A stretch of 64,000 nucleotides of DNA from Acanthosepion lycidas. Taxonomy: Eukaryota; Mollusca; Cephalopoda; Sepiida; Sepiidae. How positions within the stretch are numbered: position 1 is the first letter of the stretch; each line of letters opens with the position of its first letter. The position numbers and the translations under genes were made by a program. Where the stretch lies: positions 75,328,090 to 75,392,089 of the forward strand of contig OZ010595.1 in NCBI GenBank assembly GCA_963932145.1. Reading direction: 5' to 3'. Under the pieces are notes generated by a model. That model searched no databases and was not told the DNA's origin. It was given only the letters and a program-made list of their open reading frames with translations. This document shows, piece after piece, positions 11,258 to 20,706 of the stretch.

Positions 11258-11420
11258 GCATCCACTACTGAGAATTGAAACCCTGACAGTTAGGTTGTCA
11301 AGCAAACATCATACGAACTGTTCCAATGGGCCTCGGTGATGAAGAGATTGCAAATCAGACTCAATATAGCGCCACTCGCTCACATATTCCGTGGTGGAAC
11401 TCTGAGTTTCTCTCTAACCA

Positions 11421-11444
11421 TAGGAGGAAATGGCTGTCCAGTGC
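11421..11444 (+). ncRNA. partial hammerhead (3' half)
   Basis: GGAGGAAATGGCTGTCCAGT-type sequence carries the 3' side of stem II, the GAAA core, the short stem III with GTC and the stem I strand. The 5' half is absent because this is the junction with the inverted arm. It defines one end of the 354-base unit. Confidence 0.6.
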
Positions 11445-11751
11445 TTTCTGCAATCTGTTGAGGTTTCAGACTCGATGAATTACTTAAATATAATTATCAA
11501 ATCCTCCTAATAATTTCTATCATGGTTATATCATTGCTTGAACCAGCTTCTAATACTCTAGAGTGAGCGGCTCAGTGAGAGTAATCATGGCTCCAAGAGG
11601 CACAGTCCTCTGGTTAGAGAGAAACTCAGCGGAGTTCCACCATGGAATATGTGAGTGAGTGGCAATCTCTTCATCACCGAGGCCTGTTGGAACAATTGGT
11701 ATGATGTTTGCTTGACAACCTGTCAGGGTCTCAATTCTCAGTAGTGGATGC

Positions 11752-11798
11752 GCACTGCTGATGAGTCCCAAATATAGGACAAAACGGCCATCCAGTGC
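11752..11798 (+). ncRNA. type I hammerhead ribozyme motif, direct copy
   Basis: GCACTG (stem I), CTGATGA core, GTCC-loop-GGAC (stem II), the A-rich second core, a short stem III and CAGTGC (stem I partner, perfectly complementary). The predicted cleavage point is 11792/11793. The core is close to but not exactly canonical, so I expect weak or no cleavage. Confidence 0.78.
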
Positions 11799-11878
11799 TT
11801 TCTGTATTCTGTTGAGGTTTCAGACTCGATGAATTACTTCAATATAATTTGTCAAATCCTCCTAATAATTGCTATCAT

Positions 11879-11879
<1 letters not shown>

Positions 11880-11940
<61 letters not shown>
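11880..11940. repeat. (TA)n microsatellite
   Basis: About 30 uninterrupted TA units directly after the hammerhead element. The plus-strand frames of alternating Ile-Tyr across it are artefacts. Confidence 0.95.
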
Positions 11941-11945
<5 letters not shown>

Positions 11946-12046
11946 AACACATTTTGTTTGTTTAGCACTATTTTTACCCTGTTTTTCTTCCTCTTCTTAT
12001 TGTTTGAGAATTTTGTCAGTTACACTTAACGATGGCTACTTTTTTT

Positions 12047-12290
12047 TTCTTTATCAATTCACCCCAAGACAATAATGTCACTCTAAGAGGCAAGGGACTA
12101 CTGACAGTGAAAGAGAATGAAAAACTTTAGAAGGGACCAGAAACCCAACCATAAACAGGAAACAAGGGATAAACCTTTACTCCTGTTAAAAAAAAAAAAA
12201 AAAAAAAAACAGGAAGAAGTGTGAACTAAGTGATATGTGAACATATCTACCCCTATTAAATTTATTCCACAATAATCATTATGGACAGTT
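12047..12290 (-). mobile_element. SINE with LINE-like 3' tail, copy 1
   Basis: Contains the family blocks 'gaaagagaatga', 'caggaaacaagggataaacc', 'tttactcctgtt' and 'gtgtgaactaagtga', with a poly-A expansion at 12187-12209. The 3' end (low coordinates) matches the 3' end of the Jockey/CR1-type LINE. Other copies: 23700-23975, 32430-32590 and 59900-60300. Confidence 0.65.
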
Positions 12291-12369
12291 TTTAAACTCT
12301 TTTAGTCTCTCTGCCAAAAGAAACTATAAGAACATTAGAAAAACTTTAAAAATGTATAAGATTTTTTTA

Positions 12370-12465
12370 TTGGTACTATTTATATTCAGACTATTGTCCC
12401 CATCTTTGTTGTTGTTAATATAAATAATGATAGCTCCTCATCCCAGATATTCAGACAAGATTTTC
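12370..12465. mobile_element. foldback family C, partial copy
   Basis: Carries the family phrase 'actattgtccccatctttg', then 'cccagatattcagacaaga'. The fuller copy is at 26604-26873. Confidence 0.5.
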
Positions 12466-13167
12466 TTTGCGTATCACATTCAGTGAAACATGTATAAAAG
12501 AAGGATTGCTGCCCAATTATACAATATTATATCTATTATAAACACATCAGAAGTTATGAGATAGAAATATGTATAAGGTAATGGTAGTCAGTATCAGTGT
12601 ACCTTAACATCATGGAAATGCTCAGACCTATGTTACTGTCATCTGGTGGGTGAGTGTTAACACCAGCTAGGCTACTCATGTGCTTGATGGTATAGATTAA
12701 CAACTGAAACTTCCATTTTCTGAAGTGTCCATAAATGCAGTCATAAATAGTCAAGAACCAGAAATAACAATAATAGCTGAAGGGTATTTTTATTTTTTTT
12801 TTTTTTAATCTTAAAATCTGTCCAATCAGAATTTAGGTATTAAGTAAAAAGACCTAATTTCTTTATGCTATGTTAGAAATTAAAAAAAAAAAAATCATTA
12901 GTTTTCAAGAATCTATTGTATGTGAAGAGTGAACTGACAAACAAATGTTGAGAGAGGGTACAAAAACAACCAACTCAAGGTCAGACAGAATTTATGTCAA
13001 ATATATACAATAGTTACTGAATTAGATACACAAGAAATATTTTACATTTTTTTTACTATTTGCCCGACAAACAAAAGTATGAAACTGTTTAAAAGAGTGA
13101 AGCATCAATTATATAATAAAGAGGTTAAACTTATAAGAAATTATTAAACAAATTTTTCAACCCGCAG
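12466..13167. other. AT-rich non-coding stretch
   Basis: Nothing recognised. Poly-T and poly-A runs at about 12790-12806 and 12880-12895. Confidence 0.5.
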
Positions 13168-13610
13168 AAAAAAAAACTTAATCTTGGACTGTTGTTTTCA
13201 TCTTCGTTGCCATATTCAGGAGTTTTTGTTCACCTTTTATCCACTAGGTCAGGTGTCCTCAAGTGGATAAAAGTGTTGGTTGAATCCAGTGACTTGACTC
13301 AAAAGAGTTGTGAATTCAATACCTAGCTACAGCTGAGGTGAACAAAATGTTGGAGAGTTGGGTTAAAGGGAGATAACTGATATTGAGATACCTGGAAGGG
13401 GCATGGTATGTGGAACTAGAACAATCTACCTTGGTGGGTGAAATAAAGGGTTCACTTCAAAATTCCAATCACCTGAAGAAGGCTAGAGCATACAATGGCT
13501 GAAAGGTTGTGAATATATCAATGAAGAAGAGGACAACAGTCCAAACAATGTAAATAGTGTAAATAATTGCAATACCTCATCTCAGAAATATAGACAAAAC
13601 TTAAGCTTCT
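13168..13610. mobile_element. foldback family C, copy with diverged terminal repeats
   Basis: The left part has 'ggactgttgttttcatcttc' and the right part has its complement-like 'aagaggacaacagtcc', then 'aacaatgtaaatagtgtaa', the same ends as 26604-26873. The interior holds a tRNA-like stretch (GTTGTGAATTCAATACC) and the block 'cacctgaagaaggctagagc', also present at 26.8 kb. No coding frame. Confidence 0.6.
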
Positions 13611-14318
13611 TTAAAAAAAAGGTTTGTTATTAGACATGTTACTTATAGCACAGATAAAAATCAATGTATCTGTTGACAGCTGGAAATTCAGGAATATTAA
13701 AAATCTAACTGGGAAGAACAATTAGAGACAAAGTACAAAATAATCTTAAAATCAAAAAAATGAAAATATTAGAAAATATTTGAAAATTCTCACAACTAAA
13801 AGAGAGAGAGAGGAGAGGGACAAACTTACAGAGAAAAAAAGTACAAGACACAAAAAAGATGCAAGTAGCAAAAAGTACACAGTAGAAGTGGAGAAAAAAC
13901 ACTAAAAGGGGGGAAAAAGAAGAAAAACAAAACACAAAAATAAAGAAAAAAATTATATCTTCCAAATTAAGAGAGATTAAGTATTTTAATCTAACAAAAT
14001 CCCAGGCTCATTAAATGATGAAGTCCTCTCAACATCATATTTCATCAAGTAATTATATTAAGGTATTGGTTTCATATCATATGTCATTTATCTAAGATAT
14101 TCTTCCATTTGTAACAAATTCACTATCTCCCAAAGTAAATATCATCCTTTACTTTCCTTCGCATCCAAAATTAATCCATCAGCAGGATTAAAAGGATTAA
14201 CACTTAGCATTAACATAGCTTTTTTATTCCTCTTTACAGATAACATCAGGAAAGATTTTACCAACATTTTATACATACAAATAAATATTTATTGAATAAA
14301 CCCAATATCAAATAGCTA
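13611..14318. other. AT-rich non-coding stretch
   Basis: A purine-rich block at 13790-13960 gives a Phe/Ser-rich minus frame with no family features. Nothing else seen. Confidence 0.5.
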
Positions 14319-14960
14319 AAGGGTGCGATGGATAAATTGTCATCTAAATTACACAAACATGAAAATAACACTGACATCTCATTTTAACAGATATATTTAC
14401 CAAAATTACACAAAATATCATGAAATACTAAAAAAATAAATATATTCAATAAAATCACCATTGGCCTCAGCCTCCATACAACTTAGGAATTTCCTGCAAC
14501 TCTTCTGGGCGTTTGGTAAATGCTGCCATAATCCTTGCCTTCAGTTCATCTTTGGTATTACAAGGAATTTTGTTTGTCTCTCACTCATCTGTGCCATGAT
14601 GAATCTCAGGCCCTCACCAACAAATTTGGGACATCTTTTCTTATCAGAACAATCACAGTGAGTTTTCTGAGCTGCTGTACCTACGTAATCACCATTAGAT
14701 TCATCCAACTCTTTCCAAATCTTCTGCATTATCCCCAGATTGACACCCAAATACTCTGAAATCTTTGTATTGGAGCTTCCAGCACAAATATCAAGCAGTA
14801 CAGCATACCATTTCCAAATTTCTGGCAGAGTGAATTGCATCATGGTGCTCTTTTTTCACAGATGGTCCCCAACTGACCCTACTATACTGTATTGTTGACA
14901 AAATCAATGTGCATGTACAAAAGTAAAAATATAAAATGACAATTTATCCATCACACCATG
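14319..14960 (-). mobile_element. internally deleted Tc1/mariner transposon (642 bp)
   Basis: Terminal inverted repeats with GGGTGCGATGGATAAATTGT at the left and the complement of GGTGTGATGGATAAATTGTC at the right, flanked by TA at 14317-14318 and 14961-14962. The interior encodes only the two ends of a transposase. Intact ends and a target duplication show that it moved as a unit, either already deleted and mobilised in trans or deleted later. Confidence 0.85.
14470..14843 (-). pseudogene. transposase remnant of the 14.3-14.96 kb element
   Basis: Starts MMQFTLPEIWKWYAVLLDI and continues with a helix-turn-helix-like region (SSNTKISEYLGVNLGIMQKI). After about 95 residues it jumps, with a frame change near 14541-14560, to a C-terminal peptide (PCNTKDELKARIMAAFTKRP) and a stop. 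The catalytic DDE/D core is missing, so the protein could not transpose, but the N-terminal part could still bind DNA if expressed. The N-terminal frame is about 100 codons with no internal stop. Confidence 0.75.
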
Positions 14961-15914
14961 TATATTAATCTAACAATGACTTTTTTTATTAGTAGCAATG
15001 GATATGGACTAGTTTAAAAATTATTAGTTACAATAAGTTCCCTGGTTACAATAATACTGAGCTATAATCATTTGTGGTTGTAACACAATTTCCATTAATC
15101 TTGTTTCAATTTATACTGTTTGCCTTATATATACACCATAAACAGTGCAGTAGAAAATACATAATCATAAAGTATTAGAGTGAGGAAGGCACCAGGGGTC
15201 ACTTTGCTTGCTTTTATGGGTTCAATTAACACAGAAAATCACGTTATAACACATCATAGGAATGGAACATTCAAAAGTCAAGAAGCCCATATTCTCTTTT
15301 TGCAGATATTTATTAATATTAAAATTAGGTTAGTCTGAAACAAGGTTACAATAGAAAGAGCACCCAGTTAGGATCAAACACCATCAAAACTTGCAAGACT
15401 AGATTACTAAACAGTATTTTTAAGCAAACTCGGTATGAATCAAACTCTTTTATAAAATTAGTATATAAGCACAGCTCGTCAGGTGACCAGGATACTGCTT
15501 TTGTACTAAAATCCTATTTCATAGCTAAATCATGAACAGTATTAGTTATTGCTTATGGAAAAGGTTAAAGAAGCAAGAACAAACGTCTTCATTGTACAGC
15601 CCAATACTTTCCAGGAAGACACATGAGCAAGAAAGTCAATAAAAGTAAAGAGTAGAAAAATATCTGGAATTACAGGGAATCTCTCGTACCTTAATAATAA
15701 TAATTATATTACACAGCCACAGTCAATATTGTTTTTCGTAGCTTCAAAAACACAGAAGTAAATATGCTCAGAATCTCCAACTGAGATTGTCTTGTGTCCA
15801 ATTAGAAATTATACGCACACAATAATAAAATAAAATGTTTGGGAAACTAAATAAATACAGCAACTTCAACAGAGACATATATAAAAAAAATGGTATTCAG
15901 AGGCCACAGCATTT
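14961..15914. other. AT-rich stretch with a degraded SINE head
   Basis: At about 15345-15420 (minus strand) a tRNA-like fragment with TTTGATCCTAACTGGGTGC resembles the SINEs at 37080-37240 and 47790-47905. The rest is unremarkable. Confidence 0.4.
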
Positions 15915-16300
15915 TTCTTCTATATGCAATGTCCCTTCAGGATGTGGGACATCATGACTCTCCACAACTTCCTACCCTTTGTAACTCTTAGTAAGGTTTA
16001 TTTTTGCTATCCCTCTTACTCCCAGTTCTGACAACCATTTACAGAAGCTTGTTGAGTAGGTTATTTATTGCTTCCCTCTTGCCTTCAATATGTCCTGTGA
16101 ATATCAAATTCTCCAAGCCGTCTTTCCTCACATAGAAATGATAGAAATTTCATAGAAATTTCAACTTTCTGATTGTACCTGTAAGTCTTCTTTTTTATTT
16201 CCATTCTCCTTAAAATTTTGTCATTACTCACATGTTCAGTCTATGGTATTCTCAGCATTCTTCTGTAGGACCACATTTCTGTTGCCTCAAAGCTTGGGTT
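15915..16300 (-). pseudogene. RTE-type LINE, C-terminal fragment
   Basis: Matches the 3' coding end and short 3' UTR of the 7850 copy ('caatgtcccttcaggatgtg', 'catgactctccacaacttcc', 'caaattctccaagcc'). Heavily mutated. It lies tail-to-tail with a plus-strand copy at 16650-17010. Confidence 0.7.
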
Positions 16301-16367
16301 TTGGAAAGTATATCAAAAGAACCAACCAAATATAGAGATCAAATTCCTGTTAGCCCTGGGAATTGCA

Positions 16368-16463
16368 AAAGCAAAAAAAAAAAAAAAAAAAAAAAAGAAA
16401 AGAAAATCACATATCTTGCATAGATTTCTTTTCATGCAATGACTACAATTTTTTTTTTTTTTT
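16368..16463. repeat. poly-A and poly-T runs
   Basis: A poly-A run at about 16373-16396 and a poly-T run at about 16449-16463. The lysine- and phenylalanine-rich frames over them are artefacts. Confidence 0.9.
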
Positions 16464-16649
16464 CCTAACTGATTGCATGGCACCGTACCTCTTTGAATCA
16501 GATGCAAAACCTTGTTGTCTCTTTAAGTCCCTGGCTGAAACATGGAGACTCATATTAAACAAACCAAAGGCAAAACAATAATAATGCACTCTGCAAAAAC
16601 TTCATAAATGATCAAGTAGACAGAGAGACCACAAAATAATCTAATCTCC

Positions 16650-17010
16650 TATATAATAATGAGTGCTGGACAAGGTCTTCAAAGACTAAGATACTTCAAG
16701 TAACAGATGTTCTATCAATGAATGCTAATACCATGTACTGGGCATATGAAGTTTTAAGGAAAATCAAAACTTTAAGGACACTTACAAAAAGACAATTGAA
16801 ATTTCTAGAACACAATGAGAAAAGAAGGCCAAGAAAATTTAATACTCACAGGACATACTGAAAGGAAGAGGAGTGGGAAGAAACAGTAACCCACAAGTGG
16901 GCATGGACGGATGACAGAATAGGGACACAGAGGAACAGTAAAGAATTAAAAGTTACTTAGAATAACAAAAGATAGGACGTCACAAAAGAATACCTTATTG
17001 AATCATTCTT
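16650..17010 (+). pseudogene. RTE-type LINE, C-terminal fragment
   Basis: Plus-strand translation gives pieces such as ENLILTGHTERKRS and a following TKDRT block. These correspond to the EGLENLILAGQIEGKRDKGK region and the RAARDRGKW region of the 7850-9510 copy. Many stops. Only the last third of the protein is represented. Confidence 0.7.
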
Positions 17011-17406
17011 CATACAGAATTGAAGATTCCACAAAAATATATATAAGAAAGCTGAAAATTGTTTTGGAATACTGTATTTTCATGCATATAATATGACCCA
17101 TTGTATCTGAATCTAAAAACCAGGAATAAATATCTTTTAGTATAATACAGTCCTACAGTACAACCATCCCTATTTAAATTTAAGTCTTGTTTTTTTAAAA
17201 AGTTGTATCACATTATTTATTAAAATCTCAATGTTGCACATGTTTCACTAAAATATTTAATTTTTCACAATATTAAAGAACAGAAATGAACCATTCCTTC
17301 TAATTTCAGTTTCTAAACTTATTTTCAGAGAAAGGTGCTAACTAGTTATACCTAGTAATACATTTTAAGGTGTCAATTAATCTATGATATTTTTCTGTTT
17401 GATATG

Positions 17407-17454
<48 letters not shown>

Positions 17455-18574
17455 TAAACTATAAGAACAAAAATATATTGTCTTTTTAAGAATGGAGAGA
17501 GAAACAAATATTGCCTGATAAAACAAATACCTTTTGTAAACTATTGTTATCAACACCTGCCTACTTTGTCTTATCTATTGTGCTTAGTATTTGCAAACTT
17601 GCTGTTTCAAATAAGCTTTTTTTAAGCTGAGTAAAAATTTCTGAAAACATGTATTGTATATAATATGTCCCAACTAGCTTTTGCCTTTAATTTTTATTCA
17701 AAATTTCCCATACAGTAATATATATAAGCTGAGAGTTGGGTTTATTTAAAAAAAAAAAAAAAGAAAAGAAAAAAAGTCATTCTGTTCACAGGAGATCTTT
17801 TCCTTTAAATGCTAAGATTTTTTATAGACATTAATTTAACTTCTTTAAAGTTAGGAATAACAAGTGTGTAAATATAAAAAATTATATTTAAAGCAAATTC
17901 AATATCAATTGTTTTGTTCTTTTATTGTTCTCCGTAAACATTTTTTTTCTCTCTTATTCTCTCACACGATGTCTTTGTGGCTTTATTGCCTTACGTGGCA
18001 TAAAATGATTAAAAACAAAAGAAAAGAGAATTCATGTCCATTGTGTCTTAATACAATAGAGTGATACACATCAGAATGATTATTATTAGCAGAGACAGAA
18101 GGCTAAAGTTTTAAAAACAACTCATAAAATCTACTCGAGTAATTCCAGTTTACAGAAGCGCAGATAAACTAACAATGCATATTTTACTCAGAGAAATTTT
18201 ATATTACTCTCTGGGAAGTATTCACATGAAAATGTCCAATGATGTAAAAGACAACACAAACAAAATAACACTTTTCTTGGTACAGATTCAGTTTTAGTTC
18301 AGGTCTTAACTTCATTCCAATAATTACTCTTTTAGTACAAAATTCTTGAAAGAAACAATCTGCAAGTGATATTGTAGTCCTAGGTATGATGATAAACTAC
18401 ATCCAGCAGCAAGACCTTTGATCAGGAGACTGGAGGTTTTAAGGAGCACCTCTTAACTGTTGCTGTTCTCAAGTCCACCCTGACCTGGGGTGGTAGCATC
18501 TGTTAGGGTTCCAACTATGGACAAATAGTTAATCTCCAAACTGAGGTTAAAACACTATAAAAATATATTTTCAC

Positions 18575-18609
<35 letters not shown>

Positions 18610-18814
18610 CAACAATATATTTTTGTAAAAATAATCACTAATACCACCAAGAAAATTAAATTTCAGCGTTAAATGACCCATAAGGAGTTGATATGTCACT
18701 AAAAAAAAAAAAAAGAAAAAAGAAAAAAAAAAACTATACTTTATAGGCAGGCATCCTGCCATAAAATTGAGGGGGTCTAAATTTATTATAAACCTCCCAA
18801 ATAAAAGCCCCACA
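17011..18814. other. AT-rich non-coding stretch
   Basis: Contains (TA)n at about 17411-17451, poly-A runs at about 17748-17762, 18579-18606 and 18702-18733, and a less AT-rich block at 18400-18540 that looks like an unplaced tRNA-type SINE remnant. No gene. Confidence 0.5.
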
Positions 18815-19250
18815 TCTCAGAAGAATGAGAAATGAAATAAACAAGAGCATTCTACATTTTGAATATTCGTACAGCCAAATTGCTAAAACAAACATAGCTG
18901 AAGAAATAATCTATACAAATGATACTGACTTTCTACCAGACAATGAAAGGTGGAAGCAGGTTGTTTTGAATGCAGCTGAGACAGTATTTCTGACAAGAAA
19001 CTTGAAGATAAACCAGTATAAAACTAAGCATACAGTATTGAAAAGAAAGGCAGAGAAATGTTACTTTATTTGGAGATGCCGGAAATGTATTAAATATAAA
19101 TCAGCACTATGACCAATTTGAAGATATGGATTAGATGAGATAGTATTATTGAAAAGCATTGATTGAAACAATACAATACAATGCAATAGTAAAACCAGTA
19201 TTGACAAACAATTGTGCAACATGGAGACTGATAAGGAAGCTTGATTCAAA
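18815..19250 (+). pseudogene. non-LTR reverse transcriptase fragment, second family
   Basis: The frame from 18825 gives a YTNDTDFL stretch at the YADD position, then LKINQYKTKHTVLKRK, typical of the region just after the RT active site. A second frame gives YNAIVKPVLTNNCATW, matching the thumb/C-terminal region of a mollusc-type non-LTR RT. YTND instead of YADD, a stop at the end of the first frame and a frame change between the two segments show it is dead. It is cut off by the minisatellite that starts at about 19247. This is not the RTE family at 7850-9510. The clade is not resolved. Confidence 0.65.
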
Positions 19251-20706
19251 TGACACAGAGTCAACCAGAGAGAGAGAGAGAGCAAATGACACAGAGTCAA
19301 CCAGAGAGAGAGAGAGAGCAAATGACACAGAGTCAACCAGAGAGAGAGAGAGAGCAAATGACACAGAGTCAACCAGAGAGAGAGAGAGAGCAAATGACAC
19401 AGAGTCAACCAGAGAGAGAGAGAGAGCAAATGACACAGAGTCAACCAGAGAGAGAGAGAGAGAGAGCAAATGACACAGAGTCAACCAGAGAGAGAGAGAG
19501 AGAGAGCAAATGACAGAGTCAACCAGAGAGAGAGAGAGAGAGAGCAAATGACACAGAGTCAACCAGAGAGAGAGAGAGAGAGCAAATGACACAGAGTCAA
19601 CCAGAGAGAGAGAGAGAGAGCAAATGACACAGAGTCAACCAGAGAGAGAGAGAGAGAGCAAATGACACAGAGTCAACCAGAGAGAGAGAGAGCAAATGAC
19701 ACAGAGTCAACCAGAGAGAGAGAGAGAGCAAATGACACAGAGTCAACCAGAGAGAGAGAGCAAATGACACAGAGTCAACCAGAGAGAGAGAGCAAATGAC
19801 ACAGAGTCAACCAGAGAGAGAGAGAGCAAATGACACAGAGTCAACCAGAGAGAGAGAGAGCAAATGACACAGAGTCAACCAGAGAGAGAGAGAGCAAATG
19901 ACACAGAGTCAACCAGAGAGAGAGAGCAAATGACACAGAGTCAACCAGAGAGAGAGAGCAAATGACACAGAGTCAACCAGAGAGAGAGAGCAAATGACAC
20001 AGAGTCAACCAGAGAGAGAGAGCAAATGACACAGAGTCAACCAGAGAGAGAGAGCAAATGACACAGAGTCAACCAGAGAGAGAGAGAGAGAGCAAATGAC
20101 ACAGAGTCAACCAGAGAGAGAGAGAGAGAGAGCAAATGACACAGAGTCAACCAGAGAGAGAGAGAGCAAATGACACAGAGTCAACCAGAGAGAGAGAGAG
20201 CAAATGACACAGAGTCAACCAGAGAGAGAGAGAGCAAATGACACAGAGTCAACCAGAGAGAGAGAGAGCAAATGACACAGAGTCAACCAGAGAGAGAGAG
20301 AGCAAATGACACAGAGTCAACCAGAGAGAGAGAGAGAGCAAATGACACAGAGTCAACCAGAGAGAGAGAGAGAGCAAATGACACAGAGTCAACCAGAGAG
20401 AGAGAGAGAGCAAATGACACAGAGTCAACCAGAGAGAGAGAGAGAGCAAATGACACAGAGTCAACCAGAGAGAGAGAGAGAGCAAATGACACAGAGTCAA
20501 CCAGAGAGAGAGAGAGAGAGAGCAAATGACACAGAGTCAACCAGAGAGAGAGAGAGAGAGAGCAAATGACACAGAGTCAACCAGAGAGAGAGAGAGAGAG
20601 AGCAAATGACACAGAGTCAACCAGAGAGAGAGAGAGAGAGAGAGCAAATGACACAGAGTCAACCAGAGAGAGAGCAAATGACACAGAGTCAACCAGAGAG
20701 AGCAAC
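19247..20706. repeat. large minisatellite with nested (AG)n, about 41 units
   Basis: Each unit is a constant block CAAATGACACAGAGTCAACC followed by an (AG)n tract whose length varies, giving unit lengths of about 30-42 bases. By eye I count about 41 units; one near 19511 lacks two bases. The predicted Asn-Asp-Thr-Glu-Ser-Thr-(Arg-Glu)n proteins and their complements are translations of the repeat and not genes. The first unit runs on without a seam from the RT fragment to its left. Confidence 0.97.

Larger units (their letters stand above)
11212..11880. mobile_element. hammerhead-bearing foldback retroelement relic (Penelope-like or retrozyme-like)
   Basis: An inverted repeat with arms at 11212-11420 and 11611-11797, plus a direct repeat of about 85 bases (11439-11527 and 11793-11880: CAGTGCTTTCTG, GTTGAGGTTTCAGACTCG, ATCCTCCTAATAATT). 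Hammerhead motifs lie at the outer end of both arms, and a half motif lies at the junction. The two direct-orientation cleavage positions are 354 bases apart, a plausible monomer length for a circularising ribozyme-bearing RNA. No reverse transcriptase was seen. Penelope-like elements are known for type I hammerheads and for inverted plus direct terminal arrangements, which this resembles. Clade assignment is inference. Confidence 0.7.

Noticed and set aside
11829-12075. Tyr-Ile repeat proteins
   Set aside because: Translations of (TA)n. The same applies at 22988, 37922, 62503 and 63377.
13705-13965. 86-residue Phe-rich frame as a membrane protein
   Set aside because: Arises from purine-rich simple sequence on the opposite strand.
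19146-19592. 148-residue Leu/Ser/Val-rich minus-strand frame, and similar frames on both strands to 20746
   Set aside because: Translations of the minisatellite. Unit lengths that are multiples of three keep frames open by chance.
19247-20706. CRISPR array
   Set aside because: Regular repeats, but the spacers are (AG)n runs rather than unique sequence, in a eukaryotic repeat context.
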